A stretch of 64,000 bases of DNA from Paenalicyclobacillus macrosporangiidus (GCF_900116805.1 NZ_FPBV01000019.1:1-64000), one strand, 5' to 3'. Shown: positions 42,742 to 52,030, counted from the first letter of the stretch. The notes: generated by a model from the sequence alone, not told the origin. Numbers and translations: made by a program.

Positions 42742-44039
42742 GCCAAGTGTTGTTGGAGGTCGGCGCCCTCGTTTTGTCTGCGGACGCGGTGATCCCGGAG
42801 CCCGGATACATCCTCTGGCAGGACGGCGTGATCTTGGCCGTGGGCCGGGGGGTCTATCCGGGCCCGCGCGACCAGGTGGAGGTGATCTCGCGCCCGCGGG
42901 CGGTGGCCATCCCCGGTCTGGTCAACACCCACGGGCACGCGGCGATGACCTTGCTCCGCGGCATCGGGGACGACCTGCCGCTCCAGGCCTGGCTGACGGA
43001 ACGGATTTATCCCACCGAAGCCAAGCTGACGGGGGAGGCGGTCTACTGGGGGACGTTACTGGCCTGCTGGGAGATGATTCAGTCGGGGACCACCTGCTTC
43101 ACCGACATGTACTTCTTCATGCACGACGCCGCCCGGGCGGTGGAGGAGAGCGGTCTGCGGGCGGTGCTGTCGTGGGGCATGGTGGGGTTCGACGAACAAA
43201 ACAGGACCCAGGGCATCCGAAACAGCCGTTCGTTCCACGCCCAGTGGCACCGGGCGGCACAGGGGCGCATCCAGGTCACGCTGGGCCCGCATGCGCCGTA
43301 CACGTGTCCACCGGATTACTTGGCGGAGGTGGCGGAGCTGTCGGCGGAGCTGGGTGTCCCCATCCAAATCCACCTGTCCGAGACGAAGCGGGAAGTGGAC
43401 GAGTGCATCGCAGAGCACGGTTGCACGCCCATCCGGTTGGCTGAACGCTGCGGATTGCTGAATCGCCCGGTGTTGGCTGCGCACTGCGTCCATCTGACGG
43501 AAGAGGATATCGCCCTCCTGCACGAACGGGATGTGCGGGTGGCGCACAATCCGCAGTCGAATCTCAAATTGGCGTCCGGCGTCGCGCCCGTGGTCGAGCT
43601 CCTGCGGGCCGGCGTCACCGTCGGCATCGGGACGGACGGCGCAGCCAGCAACAACAATCTGGACCTGTTCGAAGAACTGCGCTTAGCGGCCACTCTGCAC
43701 AAAGGGGTGCGGCAGGACGCCACGGCCGTGACCGCGGGCGAGGCGTTCACGATGGCGACCTCGGCGGGCGCGCGGTGTGTGTTCCTCCCGGACGGGCACG
43801 GGACGCTCAACCCGGGGGCTGCGGCGGACATCGTCCTGTTGTCGCTCGACAGTGTCCATTTCCTGCCGACGTACGACCTGTTGTCAAACGTCGTGTACGC
43901 GGCGGGGGCAGGCGATGTCACGGATGTGTTCGTGGCAGGCCAGCCGCTGCTGCGCCAGGGAGAGCCCGTCACGCTGGATGTCGAGAGGATTCGCCACGAG
44001 GTACGCCGCCTCGAGGCCATTCTGGGGCCGCAGGCTTGA
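42738..44039 (+). CDS. mtaD: 5-methylthioadenosine / S-adenosylhomocysteine deaminase
   Basis: This 433-residue amidohydrolase deaminates MTA and SAH to their inosine forms. The metal site is visible as NTHGHAAMTLLRG, the His in QIHLSETKREVDE, LAAHCVHLTEEDI and TDGAASNNNLDLFEE. The metal-linked beta-sandwich halves flank the barrel at both ends. It overlaps mtnA by an ATGA. Together with MtnP it gives two alternative exits for MTA. No further salvage genes (mtnK, mtnW, mtnX) follow. Confidence 0.93.
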   Translation: MSQVLLEVGALVLSADAVIPEPGYILWQDGVILAVGRGVYPGPRDQVEVISRPRAVAIPGLVNTHGHAAMTLLRGIGDDLPLQAWLTERIYPTEAKLTGEAVYWGTLLACWEMIQSGTTCFTDMYFFMHDAARAVEESGLRAVLSWGMVGFDEQNRTQGIRNSRSFHAQWHRAAQGRIQVTLGPHAPYTCPPDYLAEVAELSAELGVPIQIHLSETKREVDECIAEHGCTPIRLAERCGLLNRPVLAAHCVHLTEEDIALLHERDVRVAHNPQSNLKLASGVAPVVELLRAGVTVGIGTDGAASNNNLDLFEELRLAATLHKGVRQDATAVTAGEAFTMATSAGARCVFLPDGHGTLNPGAAADIVLLSLDSVHFLPTYDLLSNVVYAAGAGDVTDVFVAGQPLLRQGEPVTLDVERIRHEVRRLEAILGPQA

Positions 44040-44387
44040 ATCCGCGAGCACCTGCGCACGGGGGGCGGGCAGGACGCCAAACGCGCGAACCCGCGGGCGA
44101 AAACCCGCGGGCCCGCTCCCGGAGCGCTCGGTGCCGTGGATCAACCGCGCAGGAGAGCGTTGCGAAAATTGAACGCCATGCGGGGGTGCCCGAAGGAAAA
44201 CGCACACGCCACCGCCTCTGTCCAGAGAAGGACTTCACCGGCCTGCCGGAGGTCCGCCCCGGCATCGGGCGTGCGCTGGGCCCGCGGTGATGAAGACCGC
44301 ATATGAGGTGCACCTCCTCGCGTACAGCTAGTATGGGCGAGGGGGTCTCCGGTACACATGCGTTTCATGGCAAGAGAGGAGGCCGGC
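44040..44387 (+). other. 348-nt non-coding gap with structured GC-rich sequence, possible riboswitch-like leader of surE
   Basis: No credible gene is seen. A perfect hairpin CCCGCGGG-CGAAAA-CCCGCGGG (44090-44111) may end the mtaD transcript but lacks a T-tract. Further on, GGAGAG (44152-44157), CCGAAGGA (44190-44197), CCTCTG (44215-44220) and AGAGAAGGAC (44224-44233) occur in the order and spacing loosely seen in glycine riboswitch aptamers. The match is partial, and surE would be an unusual target. Treat as unproven structure. Confidence 0.25.
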
Positions 44388-45170
44388 ATGCGAATTCTCA
44401 TCAGCAATGACGACGGTGTGCGGGCGCCGGGCATTCTCGCGCTGACACGCCGAATGGCCCAGTTGGGGGACGTGTTCGTGGTGGCGCCGGATCGCCAGCG
44501 GAGTGCGTCGAGCCACGGCATCACGTTCCACCGTCCACTGTATGTGGAGAAGCTGGAACTCGGGGCCGGCGAGACCGCAGCATACGCGGTGAGCGGCACA
44601 CCCGTCGATTGTGTGAAGTGGGCCATCACGGTCCTCGGCAAGGACCTGCCCTTCGATTGGATGGTCTCCGGGATCAACGAAGGCGCCAATTTGGCGGTGG
44701 ACGTGCTGTACTCCGGCACGGTGGCCGCAGCCGGAGAGGCCGCGCTGCGCCGAGTGCCGGCCATGGCCCTGTCCCTGTGCGGTCCGCCTTGGCCCTTCGA
44801 TGAGGCTGCCGAAGCGGCCCTCGCATTGGTGGAAGCGTTCATGCAGGAGCGTGACGCCTGGCCCGCCGACACCTTTCTGAACGTGAATTTCCCGGCCCAG
44901 GGTCTCCGGGAAGCGCCGTGGCGAGCCACCGAGCTGGGGGCCCGCGGCTACCGGGACGCCTTCCGGCAAGAGGTGGACGGAGAAGGCAGGCTGTGCTACC
45001 GGTATGCGGGCGAGGCGGTGGAGGAGCTCGGGGGGCCGTCCACTGACGTCATCACCGTGCAAACCGGCGCCATCAGCGTCACGCCGCTGCGTTACCGATT
45101 TACAAATCAGGATTGGCTTGCTACGCTGGAAACGTGGATGGCGCGCTCATCGCGGAATCGTGGAGGATGA
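44388..45170 (+). CDS. surE: 5'/3'-nucleotidase SurE
   Basis: This 260-residue metal-dependent phosphatase removes phosphate from nucleoside monophosphates. It has the family N-terminus MRILISNDDGVRAPGI with the Asp pair, VVAPDRQRSASSHGIT and SGINEGANLAVDVLYSGTVAAA. The ATG at 44388 has AGAGAGGAGG 5 bases upstream. It is followed 4 bases later by ypmA, and the three genes surE-ypmA-ypmB look like one unit. Confidence 0.94.
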   Translation: MRILISNDDGVRAPGILALTRRMAQLGDVFVVAPDRQRSASSHGITFHRPLYVEKLELGAGETAAYAVSGTPVDCVKWAITVLGKDLPFDWMVSGINEGANLAVDVLYSGTVAAAGEAALRRVPAMALSLCGPPWPFDEAAEAALALVEAFMQERDAWPADTFLNVNFPAQGLREAPWRATELGARGYRDAFRQEVDGEGRLCYRYAGEAVEELGGPSTDVITVQTGAISVTPLRYRFTNQDWLATLETWMARSSRNRGG

Positions 45171-45174
45171 ACAG

Positions 45175-45360
45175 ATGGCGGAAACCCAACCGGATGGAAA
45201 GCTGTCGGTGATTGGAACGCATATTCTGACCGCCACCGAAGATCTGTATCAGTTGGTGGATTTTTTGAATCGGAACCTCAAGGACAAGAACGTCGTGTTC
45301 GGCCTGGCGAAAGCACCGAACGCGGAGGGGAAGATGGTTCTGACCCTGTACAGGGCGTGA
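45175..45360 (+). CDS. ypmA: YpmA-like DUF4264 protein
   Basis: This 61-residue soluble protein has VIGTHILTATEDLYQLVDFLNRNLKDKN and a final VLTLYRA. Size, pattern and position directly before ypmB match B. subtilis YpmA (DUF4264), whose role is unknown. GGAGG lies 9 bases before the ATG. Confidence 0.83.
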   Translation: MAETQPDGKLSVIGTHILTATEDLYQLVDFLNRNLKDKNVVFGLAKAPNAEGKMVLTLYRA

Positions 45361-45364
45361 TGGC

Positions 45365-45934
45365 ATGAGCGCATGGAAAATTTGGTTGACCACTGCCGTC
45401 CTCGTCCTTCTTTTGGGCGCAGTCGCCCTGTTCTTCGCGGTCTGGAACAACATGGACAGCGAATGGCGGCAGGAGACGGCCGCGGCCCAATACGCCCTCG
45501 ATCACACCCCCATCGACCGGATTGACGGACACGACCTGTTCACCGGCGCCGGCGTGCAGGAGGTGTTCACCGGCGAGGACGTGTTCGGACGCCGTTGGTA
45601 CGCCTTCGTGATGCCCGCGCCCCGGGGCGCGGCTGCGCCGTTCGTGGTGAAGTCCGTGCAGGCGGACCAGGTGATGCCTGGCGACGAGATTGCCCGGCGC
45701 GTGGCCAAAAACCACCTGCACGTCACGAGCGTGCACGTCGGGTACGTCGATGCACAATCCGCCTCCGCTTTCCATGCCGATTCCGGCGTGGTGTGGGAGG
45801 TGGAGGCGACGGACACGAGCCAGCGCCGCATGTTCCTGTATTACGACGGGCACAGTGGTCAGCTCCTGTGGACCTCCGGTCCGCTGCAGGGGCAGGATCC
45901 CGGAGAACTGTGGAAAGAAGTGTTGTCAACATAA
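45365..45934 (+). CDS. ypmB: YpmB-like membrane-anchored PepSY-type protein
   Basis: This 189-residue protein has one N-terminal membrane segment (about residues 6-26, IWLTTAVLVLLLGAVALFFA). An extracytoplasmic domain follows, with a C-terminal PepSY-like pattern (VWEVEATDTSQRRMFLYYDGHSGQLLW). It corresponds to B. subtilis YpmB in sequence pattern and neighbourhood. Function unknown; PepSY domains often modulate extracellular or wall proteases. In Bacillus aspB follows, but here two other genes do. Confidence 0.83.
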   Translation: MSAWKIWLTTAVLVLLLGAVALFFAVWNNMDSEWRQETAAAQYALDHTPIDRIDGHDLFTGAGVQEVFTGEDVFGRRWYAFVMPAPRGAAAPFVVKSVQADQVMPGDEIARRVAKNHLHVTSVHVGYVDAQSASAFHADSGVVWEVEATDTSQRRMFLYYDGHSGQLLWTSGPLQGQDPGELWKEVLST

Positions 45935-45955
45935 AACGTCTGTCCATGCTATACT
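45926..45955 (+). promoter_or_regulatory. Candidate promoter for the small membrane protein / FtsH-like pair
   Basis: TATACT (45950-45955) with a partial -35 TCAACA (45926-45931, 18-base spacer), overlapping the ypmB stop and 45 bases before the next start. Confidence 0.45.
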
Positions 45956-45999
45956 GAGGACATGGCAGAAATTCTGAAACGGCGAGGAGGCGGCCTGGG

Positions 46000-46521
46000 A
46001 TGTTGCGCATCCGCCTCGTACCGGTCATCTTCATCGTGATCCTCAGCCTGGCCATCCTGTTCGGGGCATGGCGGGTGTACCAACACCTGAACGTCGTCGG
46101 CCCGCTGCAAGAAAATCTGCAGAAGGTAGAGGGCGTGCAATCGGTCGAAGTGGAGGCCGGCAATCCCACGGTGATCCATGTCCAGTTGGGGCCGGTGCCT
46201 GATCTCCAGACCGCCTACACGGATCTTGTGCACACCGTCTCGGGCACCATCAGCGGGCCCGAGAGTTTGTTGATAGAGGACCGGCGCAGCCCGCAGTTGG
46301 TGTCCGCCTATGAATCGCTGACGCCGACGTTGATGGAAGGGGTCGCCAGCGGCCGATACAGGGAGATGATCGCCAACGTGGCCGACGAGGCCAAGCGCCT
46401 GGGGGTTCAGGCGAAGGTGACCATGGACGAACACAACATCTATATCCAATTGTCCAGCGGCGACCACTACCTGTACAAGGTCCTCCCGTACACGCTGCAT
46501 CAAGGAGGTGGATCGTCTTGA
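46000..46521 (+). CDS. Membrane-anchored protein of unknown function, paired with the FtsH-like protease
   Basis: This 173-residue protein has one N-terminal hydrophobic helix (about 5-27, RLVPVIFIVILSLAILFGAW). About 140 residues of hydrophilic mixed alpha/beta sequence with Val-rich strands (EGVQSVEVEAGNPTVIHVQL) should lie outside the membrane. No known family was recognised. The stop overlaps the TTG of the protease gene and the protease ribosome site lies inside this frame, so the two are translationally coupled. It may supply the extracytoplasmic part that the protease lacks. Confidence 0.8.
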   Translation: MLRIRLVPVIFIVILSLAILFGAWRVYQHLNVVGPLQENLQKVEGVQSVEVEAGNPTVIHVQLGPVPDLQTAYTDLVHTVSGTISGPESLLIEDRRSPQLVSAYESLTPTLMEGVASGRYREMIANVADEAKRLGVQAKVTMDEHNIYIQLSSGDHYLYKVLPYTLHQGGGSS

Positions 46522-48086
46522 TCAAGGAGTGGATCGTCGGTGTCGCCATCGCGGTGCTGGTGTTCCTGGCGGTCTTGGGTTATAACGTGCTGCCGCTCTT
46601 TTTCCTCGCGGCGATTTCGGTAGCGTTGTGGTACATGCTGGACCGGCGCGGCGCGGTGTCGGTCGCGCCGCGCGAGGCGATGGTCAAGCACCAGGTGTCG
46701 TTTGACCAGATCGGCGGCCAGGAGCACGCCAAGCGGGAACTGATGGAGGCGCTCGACTTCCTGAAGTACCGGGATCGCATCCGGTCCCTCGGGATCCGTC
46801 CGCTCAAGGGCATCCTGTTGACCGGGCCTCCGGGGACGGGCAAGACCTTGATGGCGAAGGCGGCGGCGACCTACACGGACTCGGTTTTCTTGTCGGCGGC
46901 GGGCAGTGAATTCGTGGAGATGTACGTGGGCGTCGGCGCACAGCGCGTGCGCGAACTGTTCCGGCGGGCGCGCGCCCTGGCAAAGAAGGAAGGCAAAGAC
47001 AGCGCCATCATCTTCATCGACGAGATCGACGTCCTGGGGGCGCGGCGGGGCCAGCACAGCCATCAGGAGTATGATCAGACGCTCAACCAGTTGCTGACGG
47101 AGATGGACGGCATGTCCACCACCCAGACGCCGATGGTTCTCGTGATGGCGGCCACCAACCGCCCGGACATGTTGGACGCCGCTCTCCTGCGGCCGGGGCG
47201 GTTCGACCGGCAGATTAAGGTCGATCTCCCGGACAAGGAAGGCCGCTTGCACATCCTGCGCATCCAGACGCAGGGCAAGCCGTTGGCCGCCGATGTCGAC
47301 CTGGAGCACATCGCCGGCGAGACCTACGGATTTTCCGGCGCGCAGTTGGAGTCCCTCGTCAACGAGGCGGCCATCATGGCGTTGCGTCAGAATAAACAGG
47401 AGATCACACAGGAGATGTTCCGCGACGCCGTGGACAAGGTCCTGATGGGGGAGAAAACGGGGCGGAAGCCGACGCCCGAGGAGCTGCAGCGCGTGGCGGT
47501 GCACGAGCTCGGGCATGCCATCGTCAGTGAGTTGATGCGGCCGGGCACGGTGTCGCACATCACCATCGCGCCGCGCGGCAACGCCCTCGGCTTTGTCCGC
47601 CAAATCCCGGAGAGCGACCGGTACCTGTACACCAAGGAGCAGTTGGAGCAGCAGATCAACGTGGCTCTTGCCGGGTGCCTGGCGGAGGAGTTGCACTACG
47701 GGAACCGCAGCACCGGCGCACAGAACGACTTCATGCAAGCGTCTTCCTTGGCGCGGACGATGGTCCGGTGCGGGCTGTCCCGCATCGGGATCGTCGACGA
47801 GGAGAACCTGCCGGAGACGGTGCTCGACACGGAGGTGCGCCACATCCTGTCCGAACAGGAGAAGGTGACGCGGGCATTGCTCGCCCCGTACAAAGAGGAT
47901 ATCGCCGCTTTCGCCAGCCACGTGGTGGAAGAAGAGAGTGTCGACGGCGATGCGTTTCGGCGGTGGCTCGAAGGCGTGCACGCGCGTAAGGCACAACCGG
48001 AGGCGAACGCCGCCTGCGCGGCTGCCTTGGCACCGGACGGGGGACGGATGGTTCCTGGGACGGAAGGGTTGCAGGCCGGCGCGTGA
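46518..48086 (+). CDS. FtsH-like AAA+ membrane metalloprotease (M41) with minimal membrane domain
   Basis: This 522-residue protein has two closely spaced N-terminal helices (about 4-39) with almost no loop between them; classical FtsH has an extracytoplasmic domain of about 70 residues there. The AAA domain has TGPPGTGKTLMAKA near residue 105, IIFIDEIDVLGARRG, MAATNRPDMLDAALLRPGRF and the second region. The zinc site is HELGH near residue 330 (HEAGH in most FtsH) with the third ligand Asp in GAQNDFMQASSLARTM. The TTG start is fixed by CAAGGAGGTGG 6 bases upstream. Probably a second FtsH-type enzyme beside a standard one elsewhere. Confidence 0.9.
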   Translation: MIKEWIVGVAIAVLVFLAVLGYNVLPLFFLAAISVALWYMLDRRGAVSVAPREAMVKHQVSFDQIGGQEHAKRELMEALDFLKYRDRIRSLGIRPLKGILLTGPPGTGKTLMAKAAATYTDSVFLSAAGSEFVEMYVGVGAQRVRELFRRARALAKKEGKDSAIIFIDEIDVLGARRGQHSHQEYDQTLNQLLTEMDGMSTTQTPMVLVMAATNRPDMLDAALLRPGRFDRQIKVDLPDKEGRLHILRIQTQGKPLAADVDLEHIAGETYGFSGAQLESLVNEAAIMALRQNKQEITQEMFRDAVDKVLMGEKTGRKPTPEELQRVAVHELGHAIVSELMRPGTVSHITIAPRGNALGFVRQIPESDRYLYTKEQLEQQINVALAGCLAEELHYGNRSTGAQNDFMQASSLARTMVRCGLSRIGIVDEENLPETVLDTEVRHILSEQEKVTRALLAPYKEDIAAFASHVVEEESVDGDAFRRWLEGVHARKAQPEANAACAAALAPDGGRMVPGTEGLQAGA

Positions 48087-48142
48087 CGCCCCGGTGTCCA
48101 GCGACGCCCGTCGCTAGCGTACGATGCCATGCGTCAAGGGTA

Positions 48143-48173
48143 GGCCGTGGAGGATTGGGTCCGCGGCCTTTTT
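48143..48173 (+). terminator. Intrinsic terminator after the FtsH-like gene
   Basis: GGCCGTGGA (48143-48151) pairs with TCCGCGGCC (48160-48168, one G-U pair) around an 8-base loop, followed by TTTTT. Confidence 0.85.
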
Positions 48174-48224
48174 CGCGCGCCCGGAAGCGGGGCCGAGACG
48201 GACCCCGTTCGACAGGGGCGGATG

Positions 48225-48233
48225 TGGTATAAT
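48225..48233 (+). promoter_or_regulatory. asnS: Extended -10 promoter of asnS
   Basis: TGGTATAAT combines the TGn extension with a perfect TATAAT (48228-48233), 33 bases before the asnS GTG. The short leader leaves no room for a T-box. Confidence 0.65.
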
Positions 48234-48265
48234 CCGTTTGATCGCAAGTCTTAGGAGGCAAAATC

Positions 48266-49561
48266 GTGAGCCCCATTACCACCATCGACAAAGTCGGCGA
48301 CTACGTCGGACAAGCGGTCACCTTGCGCGGGTGGCTGTACAACAAACGCTCCAGCGGCAAGATTCAATTCCTTCAGGTGCGGGATGGCACCGGGGTGATC
48401 CAATGCGTCGCGGTCAAGAGCGAAGTCGGTGACGAGGTGTTTGCGGCCTGTGACGCCCTGACGCAGGAGTGCTCCCTGATTGTGGAGGGCGTGGTCCGGC
48501 GCGACGAGCGCGCGAAGGGCGGTTACGAATTGTCCGTCCTCCGCGTGGAACGGGTGGGCACGTCCACCGATTATCCGATCACGCTGAAGGAGCACGGCGT
48601 CGACTTCCTGCTCGACCATCGCCACCTGTGGATCCGCACGCCGCGCCAGCGCGCCATCCTGAAGGTGCGTGCCGAGGTCATGCGGGCGATGGCCGATTTT
48701 CTCGACGGAGACGGTTTTACGCGCGTCGATCCGCCGGTGCTGACCCCCTCTTCCTGTGAAGGGACCACGGAGCTGTTCCACACCCAGTATTTCGATGAGG
48801 ACGCGTATTTGACGCAGAGCGGGCAGATGTACCTCGAGGCCGCGGCGATGGCCTTGGGCAAAGTGTACTCCATGGGCCCGGCGTTCCGAGCCGAGCGCTC
48901 CAAGACCCGTCGCCATCTGATTGAATTCTGGATGATTGAGCCAGAGATGGCGTTCTATACGCACGAGGACAACGTGCGGCTGCAGGAGGCGTTCGTCAGT
49001 CACGTCGTGCGCCACGTGCTGACCACTTGCGAAAATGAACTTGCCACCATCGGCCGGGATATCGCGAAGTTGGAACGGATTGAGCCGCCGTTCCCGCGCC
49101 TTTCCTATGACGAGGCCATTGCGTGGTTGCAACGGCACGGACACGACATCCGGTGGGGAGACGATTTCGGCGCGCCGCACGAGACCGAGCTGGCGGCCCA
49201 ATTCGATCGCCCGGTCTTCATCGAGCGCTATCCGACCCAGATCAAGGCGTTCTACATGCAGCCGGACCCGGAACGGCCGGAGGTGGTCCTGTGCGCGGAC
49301 CTGCTCGCTCCGGAGGGTTACGGCGAGATCATCGGCGGCAGCCAGCGCATCCACGATTACGACCTGATGCGCCAACGATTCGAGGAGCATCGGCTGCCGA
49401 TGGACACCTACGGCTGGTATCTCGACCTTCGCAAGTACGGATCGGTGCCCCACGCTGGATTCGGCATCGGGCTGGAGCGGACGGTCGCCTGGATCTGCGG
49501 GCTGGAACACGTCCGGGAGGCCATTCCGTTCCCGCGCATGCTGTACCGGCTGTACCCTTGA
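48266..49561 (+). CDS. asnS: Asparaginyl-tRNA synthetase
   Basis: This 431-residue class IIb synthetase charges tRNA-Asn. An N-terminal OB-fold anticodon-binding domain (about 15-105, [24 protein letters not shown]) precedes the catalytic core. Motif 2 is [25 protein letters not shown] and motif 3 is [15 protein letters not shown]. AsnRS rather than AspRS is indicated by the short length and the lack of the bacterial AspRS insertion. GTG start after TTAGGAGG. Gene order asnS-dnaD is as in B. subtilis. Confidence 0.93.
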   Translation: MSPITTIDKVGDYVGQAVTLRGWLYNKRSSGKIQFLQVRDGTGVIQCVAVKSEVGDEVFAACDALTQECSLIVEGVVRRDERAKGGYELSVLRVERVGTSTDYPITLKEHGVDFLLDHRHLWIRTPRQRAILKVRAEVMRAMADFLDGDGFTRVDPPVLTPSSCEGTTELFHTQYFDEDAYLTQSGQMYLEAAAMALGKVYSMGPAFRAERSKTRRHLIEFWMIEPEMAFYTHEDNVRLQEAFVSHVVRHVLTTCENELATIGRDIAKLERIEPPFPRLSYDEAIAWLQRHGHDIRWGDDFGAPHETELAAQFDRPVFIERYPTQIKAFYMQPDPERPEVVLCADLLAPEGYGEIIGGSQRIHDYDLMRQRFEEHRLPMDTYGWYLDLRKYGSVPHAGFGIGLERTVAWICGLEHVREAIPFPRMLYRLYP

Positions 49562-49603
49562 GCTGCATCCTTTCGAAATCCTCGCCGGAGGGAGCGTGGC
49601 AGC

Positions 49604-50365
49604 ATGAAACCGCCGGAACGCCAGTCGGTCGAAGCGGACGTGCTCGCCGGGCCGTTTGTCAGCATTCCGTACGCCTTGCTGGCAAGGGTGGGGGAGCTGG
49701 ACATCCAACCCGCCCCGCTGCTGGTCCTCCTGCAGATTGTCGCGGCGAGCCAGGTGCAACAAAAGGATTTTCTCACGCCCCAGGAACTGGCCACGCGTTG
49801 CGGCATGAGCCCGTACGATGTCGCGGAGACCATCGGTGCGTTGGTGGAAGCGAACCTCCTCGCCATCGGCGTTCGGATGGAGCCCGACGGTACGCACAGC
49901 AATTACTTCGACCTGCGCCCGCTGTGGAATGCCCTGCGGCCGCGGGAGCCGGCGCGTCCCGCCGCGGAGACGGCGGAGCTGGAGCGGGCGAAGGACATCG
50001 TCACGCTGTTCGAGGAGGAGTTCGGCCGTCCCCTGTCCGGGCTGGAGTGCGAACAGATCCGGCACTGGCTGGAGCAGGACGCGCACCCCGAGTGGATGAT
50101 CGTCGAGGCGCTGCGCGAGGCGGTCCTGGCCAACAAATACAGCTTTAAATACATCGACCGCGTCCTGTACGACTGGCAGCGGCACCACATCCGCAGCCGG
50201 GCAGACCTGGAGGCGTATCAGGCGCAGCACCGCGAGCGGGCAAGGGGCAAAGACGAGACCGCCGCGGGGCGGGCGGACCGGCGGCAGGGCCGCGGATCGG
50301 CGGTGCAGAAACCGGAACGGGATGAGCGGTACAACGCCTTCTACGAATTGTTCCCGGACGTGTGA
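49604..50365 (+). CDS. dnaD: DNA replication initiation protein DnaD
   Basis: This 253-residue protein has an N-terminal winged-helix DnaD-like domain (about 15-110, LLVLLQIVAAS, FLTPQELATRCGMSPYDVAETIGAL). The C-terminal DDBH2 domain (about 125-200) carries EFGRPLSGLECEQIRHWL and NKYSFKYIDRVLYDW, close to the YxxxI motif that binds DNA. It takes part in PriA- and DnaA-dependent helicase loading. The tail is basic and likely flexible. GGAGGGAGCGTGGC precedes the ATG. Confidence 0.93.
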   Translation: MKPPERQSVEADVLAGPFVSIPYALLARVGELDIQPAPLLVLLQIVAASQVQQKDFLTPQELATRCGMSPYDVAETIGALVEANLLAIGVRMEPDGTHSNYFDLRPLWNALRPREPARPAAETAELERAKDIVTLFEEEFGRPLSGLECEQIRHWLEQDAHPEWMIVEALREAVLANKYSFKYIDRVLYDWQRHHIRSRADLEAYQAQHRERARGKDETAAGRADRRQGRGSAVQKPERDERYNAFYELFPDV

Positions 50366-50524
50366 TCCGGCGCGCCTCGGGGGCGCATGGACGGCCGCCT
50401 GGCCGGCCGTGGACTCCGTCCGCCCGGCCAAGTCCGGCGTCCGGATCGGCCTCCCGGGCTTTACGGCCCACGCGGGGTGGACAATCTGATCTTGTCATGG
50501 CGCACGGCGCCGCAGGAGGTACAT

Positions 50525-51973
50525 ATGCCGAAAGAAAAAGAGTTCGTCAAAGAGATCACGCCCCAGAGCGAAGATTTTTCCCGCTGGTACATCGATGTCA
50601 TCCGCAAGGCGGACCTGATGGACTACGCCCCTGTGCGCGGCTGCATCGTCTTCAAGCCGGACGGGTATGAGCTGTGGGAGGCCTGCCAGCGTGAGCTGGA
50701 CCAGCGATTCAAGGCGACGGGTCACCGCAACGCGTACTTTCCGTTGTTCATCCCGGAGAGCTTCTTCGAGAAGGAGAAAGAGCACGTCGAGGGCTTCAAC
50801 CCTGAGTTGCCCTGGGTGACCGAGGCGGGCGGAGAGAAGTTGGAAGAGCGCCTGGCCGTGCGCCCGACGTCGGAGACCATCATCGGCCACATGTACGCGC
50901 AGTGGATTCAATCCTACCGCGACCTGCCGGTGTTGATCAATCAGTGGGCCAACGTGGTGCGGTGGGAGAAACGCACTCTGCCGTTTCTGCGCACGAGCGA
51001 GTTTCTGTGGCAAGAAGGGCACACAGCCCACGCGACGGAGGACGAAGCGCGGGCGGAGACGATGCAGATGCTCGACGTGTACACCGACTTCGTGGAGAAA
51101 GTGTTGGCGATACCGGTCTACCGCGGGCAGAAGACGCCGCTCGAGAAGTTCGCGGGCGCGGTGGACACGTACTCCATCGAGGCGATGATGAAAGACGGCA
51201 AGGCCCTTCAGGCCGGCACGTCCCACTACCTGGGCCAAAATTTCTCGCGCAGCTTCAACATCCAGTTCCTCGACCGGGACAACACCTTGAAGTTCGCATA
51301 CACCACGTCGTGGGGCATGAGCACCCGTATCCTTGGCGCCCTCATCATGGTCCACGGAGACGACCGGGGACTCGTGTTGCCGCCGCGCATCGCACCGACG
51401 CAGGTGGTCGTGATCCCCATCGGGCCCCAGAAGGAGCGCGAGCGGGTGGTCGGCCATGCGCGGGATCTCCACCGGCGCCTGGTTGCGGCCGGATTGCGCG
51501 TGCGCATCGATGATCGCGAAGACTTCAGCCCCGGCTGGAAGTTCAATGAATACGAGATGCGGGGCATTCCGGTGCGGCTCGAGTTGGGACCGCGCGATCT
51601 CGACGCAGCCCAGGTGGTCCTGGTGCGCCGCGACACCGGCGAGAAGATCCCGGTGCCGGAAGGGGAGCTGTTCAACCGGCTGCCGGCCCTGCTCGACGAG
51701 ATCCAGGCCAACCTGTATCAGATGGCCCTGGCGTTCCGCCAAGCCAACGAGCACGTGGCCGAGTCGTTCGACCAACTGACGGATATCATCCAGAACCAAC
51801 GCGGCTTTGTGCTCGCGGGCTGGTGCGGAGACGACGCCTGCGAGAAGGCCGTCAAGGAGGCGTGCGGAGCCACCAGCCGCAACATCCCGTTCGATCCGCC
51901 GACCCGTCTCGACCATTGCGTGGTGTGCGGGAAGCCCGCCGCGCACTCCGTCTGGTTCGCGAAATCGTATTAA
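50525..51973 (+). CDS. proS: Prolyl-tRNA synthetase, archaeal/eukaryal type (ProS type 3)
   Basis: This 482-residue class IIa synthetase lacks the bacterial-type editing insertion. Motifs are motif 2 RTSEFLWQEGHTAHAT, the Pro-binding VRPTSETIIGHMYAQWI, and motif 3 SWGMSTRILGALIMVHGDDRGLVLPP. A C-terminal zinc-binding-like extension (CGDDACEKAV, CVVCGKPA) ends in the characteristic Tyr of this class (WFAKSY). The ATG at 50525 follows CAGGAGGT. The gap 50366-50524 holds nothing recognisable; no T-box was found. Confidence 0.95.
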   Translation: MPKEKEFVKEITPQSEDFSRWYIDVIRKADLMDYAPVRGCIVFKPDGYELWEACQRELDQRFKATGHRNAYFPLFIPESFFEKEKEHVEGFNPELPWVTEAGGEKLEERLAVRPTSETIIGHMYAQWIQSYRDLPVLINQWANVVRWEKRTLPFLRTSEFLWQEGHTAHATEDEARAETMQMLDVYTDFVEKVLAIPVYRGQKTPLEKFAGAVDTYSIEAMMKDGKALQAGTSHYLGQNFSRSFNIQFLDRDNTLKFAYTTSWGMSTRILGALIMVHGDDRGLVLPPRIAPTQVVVIPIGPQKERERVVGHARDLHRRLVAAGLRVRIDDREDFSPGWKFNEYEMRGIPVRLELGPRDLDAAQVVLVRRDTGEKIPVPEGELFNRLPALLDEIQANLYQMALAFRQANEHVAESFDQLTDIIQNQRGFVLAGWCGDDACEKAVKEACGATSRNIPFDPPTRLDHCVVCGKPAAHSVWFAKSY

Positions 51974-52030
51974 GCGCGGCTGCGGGCCCTGCCCTGGCCG
52001 AACACCCAGACAACGACACACGCGCTTCAC

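Noticed and set aside
50366-50524. Possible T-box leader before proS
   Set aside because: A GGGTGGACA stretch loosely recalls the T-box sequence, but the T-box AGGGTGGNACCGCG, a specifier loop and a terminator are not present in the 159 bases.
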